A stretch of DNA of 23,900 nt from Acidithiobacillus montserratensis. GTDB lineage: Bacteria > Pseudomonadota > Gammaproteobacteria > Acidithiobacillales > Acidithiobacillaceae. The notes beneath the pieces are model-generated. The model did not search any database. It was not told the DNA's origin and saw only the letters and a program-made list of their open reading frames with translations. The position numbers and the translations under genes were made by a program. The stretch covers positions 1-23,900 of the forward strand of contig NZ_JABBOU010000088.1 of the NCBI RefSeq assembly GCF_018853465.1, given 5' to 3'. The number at the start of each line of letters is the position of its first letter. Position 1 is the stretch's first letter. This document shows, in pieces, positions 7,759 to 14,673 of this stretch.

Positions 7759-8448
7759 AGATACTGCTGTCCATCGCGTATCAGCGCAATGGAAACCTCT
7801 GGCAGCAATCCTACTGATGGCTTATTCTGCGCGTAGTGGGGTGGCGGAGGGCAGACCATGCAGGAAAAGGATGTGGTATCCAAGGACTTACTCAAGCGCA
7901 TCACCCTGGATATTGCCCGCATCCTCCTGGGCCTGGAGGTGGAACAGGCCGAGATCGTGGAAAGCAGCCACCCCCGGGTGGAAGAGCGGCGTGCCGATCT
8001 GGTGGCACGCATGGCAGGGCCAGCGGGTCAGTTTTTGCTGCACATTGAGGTCCAGAACGGCAACGACGGGCAAATGCCCTGCCGGATGCTCCGCTATCGC
8101 AGTGATCTGTGCCTGCAATGCATGGACGAGGACATCCGCCAGGTGCTTTTGTATATTGGCAAGGAACCCTTGCGGATGGCTTCGGGTCTGCGCCAGACGG
8201 GGCTGGATTATCAGTATGAAATTGTCGATATGCACCGGGTGGATTGCGCCCGCCTGCTGGCTTAGGATAGTCCTGATGCACTGGTGCTGGCGGTTTTATG
8301 CGATTTTCAGGATCGTTCGCCACGGGCGGTCATCCGTTATATTCTGGACCGGTTGCAGGTGCTGACGGAAGGCACCCCGGCGCGTTTTCGGGATTACCTG
8401 AAAATGCTGGAGATTCTGTCGAGCAACCGCAATTTGTACGAAGTCGTC

Positions 8449-8706
8449 AAGGAGGAACAAACCATGTTGAGCGAAGTCTTGATCACCGAATTACCTTCTT
8501 ACGGGCTGGGGATGGAACGCGGGATGGAGCGTGGGATGGAGCGCGGCGAACAGCTCATGTTAAGCCGCTTGTTGCAAAAGCGTTTTGGCCCCCTGCCCCC
8601 CCGGATTCAGGCCCGCCTGGAAGCTGCCAGCACCACAGAACTGGAAGCCTGGGCCGAGCAGGTGCTGGATGGGCTGAGCCTGGAACAGATTTTTCCTGAC
8701 GCCTGA
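8449..8706 (+). CDS. Candidate intragenic small protein (RpnS-like) within the Rpn gene
   Basis: Inside the Rpn copy, in its own frame, AAGGAGG (8449-8455) lies 8 bases before ATG 8464; the coding part is 8464-8706, 80 codons. The product would start MLSEVLITELPS, carry the RGMERG repeats, and include the entire DUF4351-like C-terminal domain without the nuclease domain. In published work on Escherichia coli Rpn proteins, internally started C-terminal small proteins inhibit the full-length nuclease. This reading survives the nonsense codon upstream. A caution: the Shine-Dalgarno is also simply the codons for Lys-Glu-Glu, so it could be chance. Expression is unproven. Confidence 0.45.
   Translation, partial: KEEQTMLSEVLITELPSYGLGMERGMERGMERGEQLMLSRLLQKRFGPLPPRIQARLEAASTTELEAWAEQVLDGLSLEQIFPDA
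8509..8544 (+). repeat. Three tandem 12-bp repeats in the Rpn gene
   Basis: GGGATGGARCGY occurs three times in a row (8509-8520, 8521-8532, 8533-8544), encoding GMER each time and continuing into GE. In-frame runs of this RG-x-E-RG kind are common in Rpn/DUF4351 proteins. A 12-base unit keeps the frame when copy number changes. Confidence 0.85.
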
Positions 8707-8746
8707 ACGGCTTCTTCTCGGCATTGATCATGAAGCTGCGGCGGCT

Positions 8747-8757
8747 ATTTAAATTTT
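8747..8757. repeat. Shared 11-bp boundary ATTTAAATTTT, copy B
   Basis: Second copy of the element seen at 7123-7133. It lies about 40 bases after the Rpn stop and overlaps the stop codon of the vapC-like pseudogene on the other strand (8749-8751). Confidence 0.55.
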
Positions 8758-9134
8758 AAGGATGGTATCACTGTAAAGTGCCATCGTAGCATCATGGGTC
8801 AGGAGACGCATCGGTTCGACCATCGCCTGGGCGACGAGCATACGGTCAAAAGGATCCTGGTGATGGGCCGGCAAATTTTTCAGCGCCAGAGCATGTTCCG
8901 TCTCGATGGTCAGGAAGCGATAACCGGACTCACGAAAATAGCGCACGGCGTCCTGACTGGATACGGGCATATCGCCACGACCCAGGCTATGCTTGATGGC
9001 GATTCCCCATACATGGCAACACTGATCCAGATGCTCGCCTGCGGTGTTTGCAGCAGTTCTCGCGCCTGCCGGGATAGTTTTGGGCTGTCGGTGATCGCCC
9101 ACAGGGCTACATGGGTATCCAGCAGCAGATTCAA
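8749..9134 (-). pseudogene. PIN-domain (VapC-like) toxin gene, frameshifted
   Basis: Two overlapping frames together make one PIN-domain protein. The first, from ATG 9134, gives MNLLLDTHVALWAITDSPKL and continues to ASIWISVA. The second gives VWGIAIKHSLG through HALALKNLPAHHQDPFDRML to LTHDATMALY. The join falls near 9012-9015, where one base appears to be missing. PIN nucleases cut RNA using a cluster of acidic residues. Asp in LLLDTH, PFDRM and LTHD are still encoded, but the Glu usual in WEIAIK is Gly here, so the toxin is damaged twice. The start overlaps the antitoxin stop (ATGA), the standard arrangement. Neither ORF alone would be active. Confidence 0.85.
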
Positions 9135-9379
9135 AATGACTCTTTCCCCAGAAAAAGATCGGCAAGCTCCTCGATGTATGCATCGATATCGTCCGGCACC
9201 TCGAATTTTCCTTTGGCGATACCGAGTCGTTGACCGGCAGGCATGGATTCTATGGGAACCAGCCGGGCTGCCGGGCGGCCGTTGCGGGCAATGATGATTT
9301 CGCGCTCCTCCCCCTGCTCGATGGCCTGCACCAGACGCGACAGAGAGGATTTGGCTTGTAACATATTGATGGTCGGCAT
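9131..9379 (-). CDS. Phd/YefM-family antitoxin
   Basis: An 82-residue protein starting MPTINMLQAKSSLSRLV, the usual Phd/YefM fold with a DNA-binding N-terminal half (IEQGEEREIIIARNGRPAAR) and a flexible C-terminal toxin-binding helix (IDAYIEELADLFLGKE). I chose ATG 9379 because GGAGG lies 8 bases upstream; the open frame extends slightly further, to a TTG within that ribosome site. The gene is intact and overlaps the downstream PIN toxin pseudogene by 4 bases. With its toxin broken, this may be an orphan antitoxin that still represses its own promoter or protects against related toxins. Confidence 0.88.
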   Translation of the reverse strand: MPTINMLQAKSSLSRLVQAIEQGEEREIIIARNGRPAARLVPIESMPAGQRLGIAKGKFEVPDDIDAYIEELADLFLGKESF

Positions 9380-9396
9380 TGGGACAACCTCCAAAA

Positions 9397-9406
9397 AACC
9401 GCGGTT
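9397..9406. promoter_or_regulatory. Candidate antitoxin operator palindrome
   Basis: AACCGCGGTT is a perfect 10-base palindrome just upstream of the GGAGG ribosome site of the Phd/YefM antitoxin. Its position fits autoregulation by the antitoxin. No clear -35/-10 pair was recognised nearby, so this remains tentative. Confidence 0.35.
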
Positions 9407-9476
9407 AGTCCAGTCTGGCTAAGATCAGAGTGCAAGTATACCCGTCAGGGTGGCGATACCCATCTGGCCGCAAGTC

Positions 9477-9572
9477 GCTGATGCCTTATTCTGCGCAGAA
9501 CAGAATGGCAACGGGAGCTCCCCCATGCAGGAAAAGGATGTGGTATCCAAGGACCTGCTCAAGCGCATCACC
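9477..9572 (+). pseudogene. Rpn family gene, 5' remnant (copy 3)
   Basis: The segment repeats the upstream flank (CTGATGCCTTATTCTGCGC) and first 16 codons (MQEKDVVSKDLLKRIT, ATG 9525) of the full-length Rpn gene, with only two base differences over the last 49 bases. Similarity stops abruptly after GCATCACC at about 9572. The frame stays open to 9659 but encodes unrelated residues. With copies 1 and 2 it forms a row of three in the same direction, truncated at both outer ends. Bases 9573-9612 show nothing recognisable. Confidence 0.85.
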
Positions 9573-9612
9573 AGCATAGGCTGCAGCTTGCAGGCTCGTC
9601 CATGGAGGCATA

Positions 9613-10005
9613 TCACTGCTCTTGGCGCATTATTACCCTTTTTTGCCAAGCCAGAATAGCATCCACTACCTCCTGATCAAAATCCCGGCTTTCATGATCT
9701 TTGACCAGCTTGCGGACCATTTCTACCTGACTACTGATGGCAAAAGTTTTTTTGATCTCGGCAAAGTAGGGGTCGTTTTCCAGATAACAGTTTTCTTGCA
9801 GCGTGCTGCGTTTTATTTTCAGCTTTTTACCAGCCTCAGACAAACAAAGCACCCATTTGGACTGGATTTCGGTAACCGTGTATTTTTGCACTCCCTTGAT
9901 GGTACCACTGTAGGGAACGTGCTCGACGACCCAGAACACATCGCCAGTTTCAGCATCGGCAAAATCCATTTGTTTATGATAGGCGTCATTTTTGGCTATC
10001 AACAT
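9613..10005 (-). CDS. Hypothetical protein, 130 residues
   Basis: I do not recognise this protein. It is acidic to mixed in charge, without signal peptide or membrane segment. The first 75 residues look beta-rich (FWVVEHVPYSGTIKGVQKYTVTEI, KWVLCLSE) and the remainder is likely helical (residues about 80-125, with QVEMVRKLVKDHESRDFDQE). The ATG at 10005 sits four bases after the TAA of the DUF423 gene, with AAGGA in the right place, so the two are probably one transcript. The gene borders the decayed Rpn/toxin-antitoxin island, so it could be part of that accessory region or belong to the core segment that follows. Confidence 0.7.
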   Translation of the reverse strand: MLIAKNDAYHKQMDFADAETGDVFWVVEHVPYSGTIKGVQKYTVTEIQSKWVLCLSEAGKKLKIKRSTLQENCYLENDPYFAEIKKTFAISSQVEMVRKLVKDHESRDFDQEVVDAILAWQKRVIMRQEQ

Positions 10006-10009
10006 TATT

Positions 10010-10432
10010 TTATTCCTTGATTTGTGCAGATGCGCGCCAGAGCCCCAGCGCGAGCAACAACCAGGCTACAATCCAGGCTGTGCCCCCGAAGGGCGCGAAT
10101 ATGGCCCAGAACTGCTGCCCCGTAATGACCAGCAAATAAAGGCCACCACAGAACAGTAACACACCCAGGGCCATGAGTAGAGCCGAAATGCAGAGCAAGT
10201 GCCGGGTACCCCACAAGCGTATCAGGATTCCCGCCAACACCAGCCCCAGCCCGTTGTACACCTGAAAATGTACGGCAATATCGTAGACATGGAGAGCGCT
10301 TTTACTTACCTTCCCCGCCACCAGATGGTCACCCATTGCGCCGGCAATAATGGCCAGCGCGACAATCAAAGCGCCCAGAGCGGCGATTTGCCCACCCCGA
10401 CGCACGCCTTTATTCATGGAACATTCTGCCAT
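10010..10432 (-). CDS. DUF423 family inner-membrane protein
   Basis: A 140-residue protein with four predicted membrane helices (about 16-36, 62-80, 84-106 and 112-134). The pattern IIAGAMGDHL and AVHFQVYNGLGLVLAG near residues 27-73 is typical of the DUF423 (YgdD-like) family, a small group of membrane proteins without a firmly established function. GAGGAG lies 7 bases before ATG 10432, supporting this start over the internal ATG five codons later. It is the first gene of a two-gene - strand unit with the unknown ORF that ends at 9613. Confidence 0.85.
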   Translation of the reverse strand: MAECSMNKGVRRGGQIAALGALIVALAIIAGAMGDHLVAGKVSKSALHVYDIAVHFQVYNGLGLVLAGILIRLWGTRHLLCISALLMALGVLLFCGGLYLLVITGQQFWAIFAPFGGTAWIVAWLLLALGLWRASAQIKE

Positions 10433-10557
10433 CGCAATCTCCTCAACAGGCCTTCCTTATAGCCTACCTTCATGCCCTGATTCAAACTTTCTGCACCTTC
10501 CGGAGCCGGTAAGCTGTGCTATGCTCTGACAGATAATTTGTGGAGGAGTACCAGCGC

Positions 10558-11601
10558 ATGGCAACACACAAGATCTGTATTCTGGGTGGCACGGGTTTTG
10601 TCGGCAGACATCTGGCGGAACGGCTTAGTCAGGAAGGACATCAAGTCCGTATTCTGACCCGCAATCGTGAGCGTAACCGCGAAAATCTGCTGGTTCTGCC
10701 GCAGGTAGAAGTGGTCGAATGTAATGTGCATGAGTCCATCGCCCTGGAGCAGCAACTACAGGGACGGGATGTGGTGATCAATCTGGTGGGCATTCTTAAC
10801 GAGAACCGCCCCGGGCGAACAGACTATCCGCCTGAACGCCATGGCGATTTTGAAAAAAACCATATCGAATTACCCCGTCGCGTCGCCAATTTATGCGGGC
10901 ATCTCGGCATTCCCCGCCTTCTGCACATGAGCGCCCTGGGGGCGAATCCCATTGCACCTAGTGCCTATTTGCGCTCCAAAGGCATTGGTGAAGAAATTGT
11001 ACGGCAGTCTGGTGAGAATAGCGCCAAAAATGGCTACTTCAATTATCTGAATGGCCCGAAACTGCTCTGGGGACGAGGACTCAAGGTAACCTCATTCCGT
11101 CCTTCCATCATATTTGGCGAAGGCGACAGCTTTTTCAACCGCTTCGCACAATTACTGCGCAACATCCCTTTTTTTCTGCCCATGGCCGGCACCCAGGCAA
11201 AAATGCAGCCGGTATGGATAGAGGACGTGGTCAGCGCTTTTGTGCAGTCTATCGACAATGAAAAAACCTATGGCAAAGCCTATGATCTTTGCGGTCCCAA
11301 GGTGTATACCCTGGGAGAGCTGATTGCTTATACCCAAAGCCTGATCGGCACCCATCGCAAGGTGATTCCCCTCTGTCCCCTGCTCGGCGACCTGCAGGCC
11401 GGGGTGATGGAAAAACTACCCGGCAAGGTGCTGACCCGTGATAATTTGCGATCCCTGTCTGTAGATAACATCTGCAGCAGAAAAGACTTGCAGGAAGTGT
11501 TCGGCATCCAGGCAACCGCTATTGAAAGTATTGTACCGGGTTATCTGGGCAGGAAGAGCCAACATACCGAGCGGCTCTCGGAAATCCGCAACCGGCGCTA
11601 G
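10558..11601 (+). CDS. NAD(P)-binding epimerase-like protein, complex I NDUFA9-like
   Basis: A 347-residue atypical short-chain dehydrogenase of the family that includes the complex I accessory subunit NDUFA9. The nucleotide-binding motif GGTGFVG is at residues 10-16, followed by VRILTRNRER, the DVVINLVGIL strand, HMSALGA and a YLRSK triad-like segment. FRPSIIFGEGDSFFNRFAQLL is strongly characteristic of NDUFA9-like proteins. Compared with the usual arrangement, about 20 extra residues (GENSAKNGYFNYLNGPKLLW) sit before the FRPSIIFG strand. Start is ATG 10558, with GGAGGAG 9 bases upstream; a GTG further upstream overlaps that site. It is monocistronic here, converging on the Sel1 gene, with 50 bases between and no clear terminator. 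The in vivo role is not established. Confidence 0.85.
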   Translation: MATHKICILGGTGFVGRHLAERLSQEGHQVRILTRNRERNRENLLVLPQVEVVECNVHESIALEQQLQGRDVVINLVGILNENRPGRTDYPPERHGDFEKNHIELPRRVANLCGHLGIPRLLHMSALGANPIAPSAYLRSKGIGEEIVRQSGENSAKNGYFNYLNGPKLLWGRGLKVTSFRPSIIFGEGDSFFNRFAQLLRNIPFFLPMAGTQAKMQPVWIEDVVSAFVQSIDNEKTYGKAYDLCGPKVYTLGELIAYTQSLIGTHRKVIPLCPLLGDLQAGVMEKLPGKVLTRDNLRSLSVDNICSRKDLQEVFGIQATAIESIVPGYLGRKSQHTERLSEIRNRR

Positions 11602-11651
11602 GAATGGCGCCTTTTCGTATCTTCTGTCATCTCAGGTTCAATGTAAGCGGT

Positions 11652-12071
11652 TCAATGGGTGCTGGAACCCTGATCACCTCGCCCGAATCGGGCGATGAGC
11701 AGCTCAGCCTGCTCCGCTGAAATCTCACTGAGAATAGCGGTCATGCCCGCCTGGGCGCGGGTATCTCCCTGGGCAGCCGCCAGGCTGAACAATTCGTAGG
11801 CGCTGGGCAGGTCTTGTTGCAATCCCTGCCCCTGATAAAACAGCAGCCCCAGATTGAATTGTGCAGGCGCATCATTTTGGTCTGCAGCAGCGCTGTACCA
11901 GCGCGCTGCTTCCTGATAATTCTGTGGAACGTCGATACCTTCGGCGTATTTTACACCCATGTTGAACTGAGCGACCGGATCTCCCGCCTGTGCCCGCGCG
12001 CGCATGTCTTCCAGGTCATTACGAATACCTGCCAACGCCATGAGATCCAGCGTTTCCCCGTTTTTTGCCAT
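11652..12071 (-). CDS. Sel1-repeat protein
   Basis: A 139-residue protein with two clear Sel1-like (TPR-type) repeats: AQFNMGVKYAEGIDVPQNYQEAARWYSAAA and AQFNLGLLFYQGQGLQQDLPSAYELFSLAA, plus a start of a third (GDTRAQAGM). No signal peptide is visible, so a cytoplasmic protein-protein adaptor is likely. I chose ATG 12071, four bases after the opgH stop; a longer frame begins inside opgH. It is the last gene of the opgG-opgH unit, so its expression is probably tied to glucan synthesis, but Sel1 proteins have no standard role in that pathway. Confidence 0.82.
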   Translation of the reverse strand: MAKNGETLDLMALAGIRNDLEDMRARAQAGDPVAQFNMGVKYAEGIDVPQNYQEAARWYSAAADQNDAPAQFNLGLLFYQGQGLQQDLPSAYELFSLAAAQGDTRAQAGMTAILSEISAEQAELLIARFGRGDQGSSTH

Positions 12072-12075
12072 GGTC

Positions 12076-14163
12076 TTACTGCCCCGCTTCGTGGATGAAT
12101 TCATCCTGATCGTCACTCTCCAGGCCCCAGGCCGTCAAGCGTTTCCGGTCATTCATGGACCATACGGCACGATGCAGAGACAGCATGGAATTACGATCAC
12201 TCAAAAGAATATTCCGCTCACGGTTACTCAGTTGCTGCGGACCTTCTTCCAGCGCCTTGTGACAAAGGCTGGCCGCGCGCGGCCATAATCCGGTGCGATT
12301 GCGCTGCAGAGCACTATGAATGGCATTGAAGCGCGGATCGACCACCACCTGCACAAAGGCGTCTCCCTCGATATGAGGCAGATAAGCCACACTGTCACTA
12401 TCCAGGGCCTGCAACTCTTCGGGTACCAGCACTTCTTCCGGTATCACAAACAGGCGGTGCTGGCGTGCCCAGCGTCCCAAACCGGGCCGACTGGTCCAGA
12501 CACCCAAGGGTACAGCGGCCATCAGCCCCCCCAAAATCGGCACCAGCCAGACAAAATGCCAGAATCCCAGAAAAGGATATAGGGCTACCGCAAGCACCAA
12601 TCCCAGGGCGGAACACCAACCAAAAAACCGCAAGGCCACAGGCCAACTGGTTTCCTGATCACCGCGCACCTGCGCCCCCCAGCGCACCCCTTTTCCCGAC
12701 AGTGTCTGAATCACAAACTGACTGTGAAAAGCCATCCTGATGGGGGCCATCAGTACGGAAAACACACTTTCCATCAACATGCTGAGAATCAGATGAAACA
12801 AACCCCCAAACTGCTGACGTCGGCCCGGCTGACGGGCCACCCAGAGAATAGCCATCCATTTGGGGGAGAGCAGCAAAACCGCCGTTACGCCAAACAACCA
12901 GAAAGGGAGCGGATCAATGCTGCTTCCCCAATGAAATGGGGTAACCGTATCGTCATTTCCACCTCCGGCCCAATGCAGGGAGCCCAGAGCACCGAGAATC
13001 AGAAACAATCCCCAGAGCGGTGCAGCCAGAAAAGACATGGCACCATTGATGAATAAAAAGCGATGGGCGGAGCGCAGCCCCTCTCCCGCCAGCAGGCGCA
13101 GATGCTGCATGTTCCCCTGGGCCCAGCGCCGATCCCGTTTCAGGTCATCGATCAGGGTGGGTGGCACCTCTTCATAGCTGCCGGGCAGGCTGGGTACAAA
13201 CCAGACTTCCCAGCCATTTCTGGCCATCAGGGCCGCCTCGACAAAATCATGACTTAACAGCGGCCCCCCCAGGGGCGGCCGTCCGGGCAGCACCGGTAGC
13301 GCACAATATTCGGTGAAAGGTGCCGTGCGCAATATGGCATTGTGTCCGATATAATGGCCGTCACCCAACTGCCAGAAACGTAATCCGGCGCTGAAAACCG
13401 GCCCGTACAAATGCTGGGCAAACTGCTGCAGACGCGCATAGAGCGTTTCCCGGTTCACCGCGACGGGCTGGGTCTGGATAATCCCCACCTGAGGATTCCC
13501 CTCCATCATTTCCAGCATCCGGTACAAGGTTTCGCCATTCATGACACTATCAGCGTCGAGGACTACCATATATTCGTAATCGCGCCCCCAACGCCGGCAA
13601 AAATCGGCAACATTGCCACTTTTGGCCTTGTTATTGACAGGACGGCGCCGGTAGTGAATTTTGCCGAAGGCATCCAGAGATTCGCAAAGAGCCGACCAGA
13701 CCAGTTCTTCACGGAGCCAGACATCCGGATTGCGAGTGTCACTCAGCAAAAAAAACTCAAAATGGGCCAGAGCCCCGGCGCGTTGCAAGGATTTGAAAGT
13801 CGCCTGCAAGCCTGCGGCAACACGTTCCACTTCCTCATTGTAGATGGGCATGAGGATAGCCACTTTATTGTGCGGATTGGGTTCCGCAAGACGCAACTCC
13901 GGACTGCCGGGAGCGGTATCCGTGCGCCCGCTCATGAGCAGGATAAAGCCAACCAGGGCCGTCCAGAACCCGGCGGAGATCCAGGCAAAGAGCATGGAAA
14001 AAATCAGAAGGGTCGGAATTTCCAGCCAGAGGGGTAAACGATCAGCCAATACCTGATCAAGCATCAAGCCGGCACTGCAAGCCGGCAAAATGATAAAAGC
14101 ACTGAGCCAATAACGTCGGTAGCGGCTGATGGTTTCCCACGGCCGGGCCGGGGTACGGATCAA
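12076..14163 (-). CDS. opgH: Glucans biosynthesis glucosyltransferase OpgH, catalytic and membrane part
   Basis: This part of OpgH (MdoH) makes the beta-glucan backbone of osmoregulated periplasmic glucans from UDP-glucose at the inner membrane. It has paired helices near the N-terminus (YWLSAFIILP; LWLEIPTLLIFSMLFAWISAGFWTA), a GT2 domain with IYNEE, VVLDADSVM (DxD) and DLKRDRRWAQGN (QxxRW-type), and further C-terminal helices. The frame is open to 14352, but residues before about 14163 match no OpgH in this frame. TTG 14163 follows GGAGAGG by 6 bases and lies one base after the stop of the preceding ORF, which encodes the OpgH N-terminal domain. With that ORF the total is about 862 residues, against 847 in E. 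coli. So OpgH appears split or frameshifted. Confidence 0.85.
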   Translation of the reverse strand: MIRTPARPWETISRYRRYWLSAFIILPACSAGLMLDQVLADRLPLWLEIPTLLIFSMLFAWISAGFWTALVGFILLMSGRTDTAPGSPELRLAEPNPHNKVAILMPIYNEEVERVAAGLQATFKSLQRAGALAHFEFFLLSDTRNPDVWLREELVWSALCESLDAFGKIHYRRRPVNNKAKSGNVADFCRRWGRDYEYMVVLDADSVMNGETLYRMLEMMEGNPQVGIIQTQPVAVNRETLYARLQQFAQHLYGPVFSAGLRFWQLGDGHYIGHNAILRTAPFTEYCALPVLPGRPPLGGPLLSHDFVEAALMARNGWEVWFVPSLPGSYEEVPPTLIDDLKRDRRWAQGNMQHLRLLAGEGLRSAHRFLFINGAMSFLAAPLWGLFLILGALGSLHWAGGGNDDTVTPFHWGSSIDPLPFWLFGVTAVLLLSPKWMAILWVARQPGRRQQFGGLFHLILSMLMESVFSVLMAPIRMAFHSQFVIQTLSGKGVRWGAQVRGDQETSWPVALRFFGWCSALGLVLAVALYPFLGFWHFVWLVPILGGLMAAVPLGVWTSRPGLGRWARQHRLFVIPEEVLVPEELQALDSDSVAYLPHIEGDAFVQVVVDPRFNAIHSALQRNRTGLWPRAASLCHKALEEGPQQLSNRERNILLSDRNSMLSLHRAVWSMNDRKRLTAWGLESDDQDEFIHEAGQ

Positions 14164-14164
14164 T

Positions 14165-14668
14165 TCAGGCCTCTCCAGTGAGAATGCGACGGCTGACCAG
14201 CACCTTGCTGCGGCTGAACAGCGTTTGCCACAGACGGGACACCGCGCCCAGCCAGGAACGATCCATGGGGAGAGAGGCCATCGCACTGCGATGAATGGCC
14301 GGAGCCACCTGCTGCCGCAACCAACGGCAGGAATGTAAATCCTGAGACACATGGACCGGGATATTCAGGGAAAGATCCAACCGGGCATCCAGCTCGTCAC
14401 CATCACCCAGGGTTGCCAACGCTTGATGCATACTGGCAAAAGCCCGGGCAGAGAGGGCATCCTGGTCTGCAGTCACTTCTTGCATCTGGGTGACCACCTG
14501 GGCGCGGATCCACAAGCGCTGGGCGTCGGTGAGCGCCAGCCGCGCCAGATAACGCTCCATACGGATAAGAACCGGTGCGCTGTGAGCGACGACCATGGCC
14601 TCTGCTGACCAAGCCGGCAAGCCTTCGCCCGCAGGATTGACGCTGTAGCTTGATTCATCTTTAAACAT
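14165..14668 (-). CDS. opgH: OpgH N-terminal cytoplasmic domain, separate ORF
   Basis: A 167-residue ORF that matches the N-terminal region of OpgH in order and spacing. Its end (SAMASLPMDRSWLGAVSRLW, QTLFSRSKV, then ILTGEA) corresponds to the E. coli segment before the first helix ([20 protein letters not shown] and on). The next ORF continues with PWETISRYRRYWL, matching WRTVGTIRRY. The conserved Trp-to-Trp distance across the junction is the same as in E. coli within what I can count, so no sequence is missing. AAGGAG overlapping the opgG stop precedes ATG 14668 by 8 bases. In E. coli this domain contacts FtsZ and links nutrient state to cell size. It may be a one-base frameshift in opgH or a real two-protein arrangement. 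Confidence 0.75.
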   Translation of the reverse strand: MFKDESSYSVNPAGEGLPAWSAEAMVVAHSAPVLIRMERYLARLALTDAQRLWIRAQVVTQMQEVTADQDALSARAFASMHQALATLGDGDELDARLDLSLNIPVHVSQDLHSCRWLRQQVAPAIHRSAMASLPMDRSWLGAVSRLWQTLFSRSKVLVSRRILTGEA

Positions 14669-14673
14669 GACAC

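Larger units (their letters stand above)
7858..8706 (+). pseudogene. Rpn/DUF4351 PD-(D/E)XK nuclease family gene with in-frame stop (copy 2)
   Basis: A 282-codon gene interrupted by a single TAG at 8263-8265 (codon 136). Copy 1 has GAG at the same place, so this is a GAG-to-TAG nonsense change. The N-terminal part keeps the nuclease-like pattern of an acidic residue in RRADLVAR (D47) and IEVQ (E64-x-Q66). The C-terminal part has RGMERG repeats and a DUF4351-like end (LLQKRFGPLPPRI to LDGLSLEQIF). GGAGG lies about 8 bases before ATG 7858. Rpn proteins are recombination-promoting nucleases linked to phage defence and toxicity. As it stands, the gene would yield a 135-residue fragment, plus possibly a separately started C-terminal product. 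Confidence 0.88.

Noticed and set aside
8509..8544. Repeats as part of a CRISPR array
   Set aside because: They are 12-base units without spacers, in frame in a protein known for RG-x-E-RG runs.
6820..9572. Rpn genes as an active transposon
   Set aside because: Terminal inverted repeats and target duplications are not seen; Rpn proteins resemble transposase-like nucleases but are not themselves mobile elements, and all copies here are broken.
13411..14037. A 208-codon open frame on the + strand inside opgH
   Set aside because: It is antisense to the glycosyltransferase domain, whose motifs (DxD, RDRRW) are clear on the other strand; no ribosome site or family resemblance.
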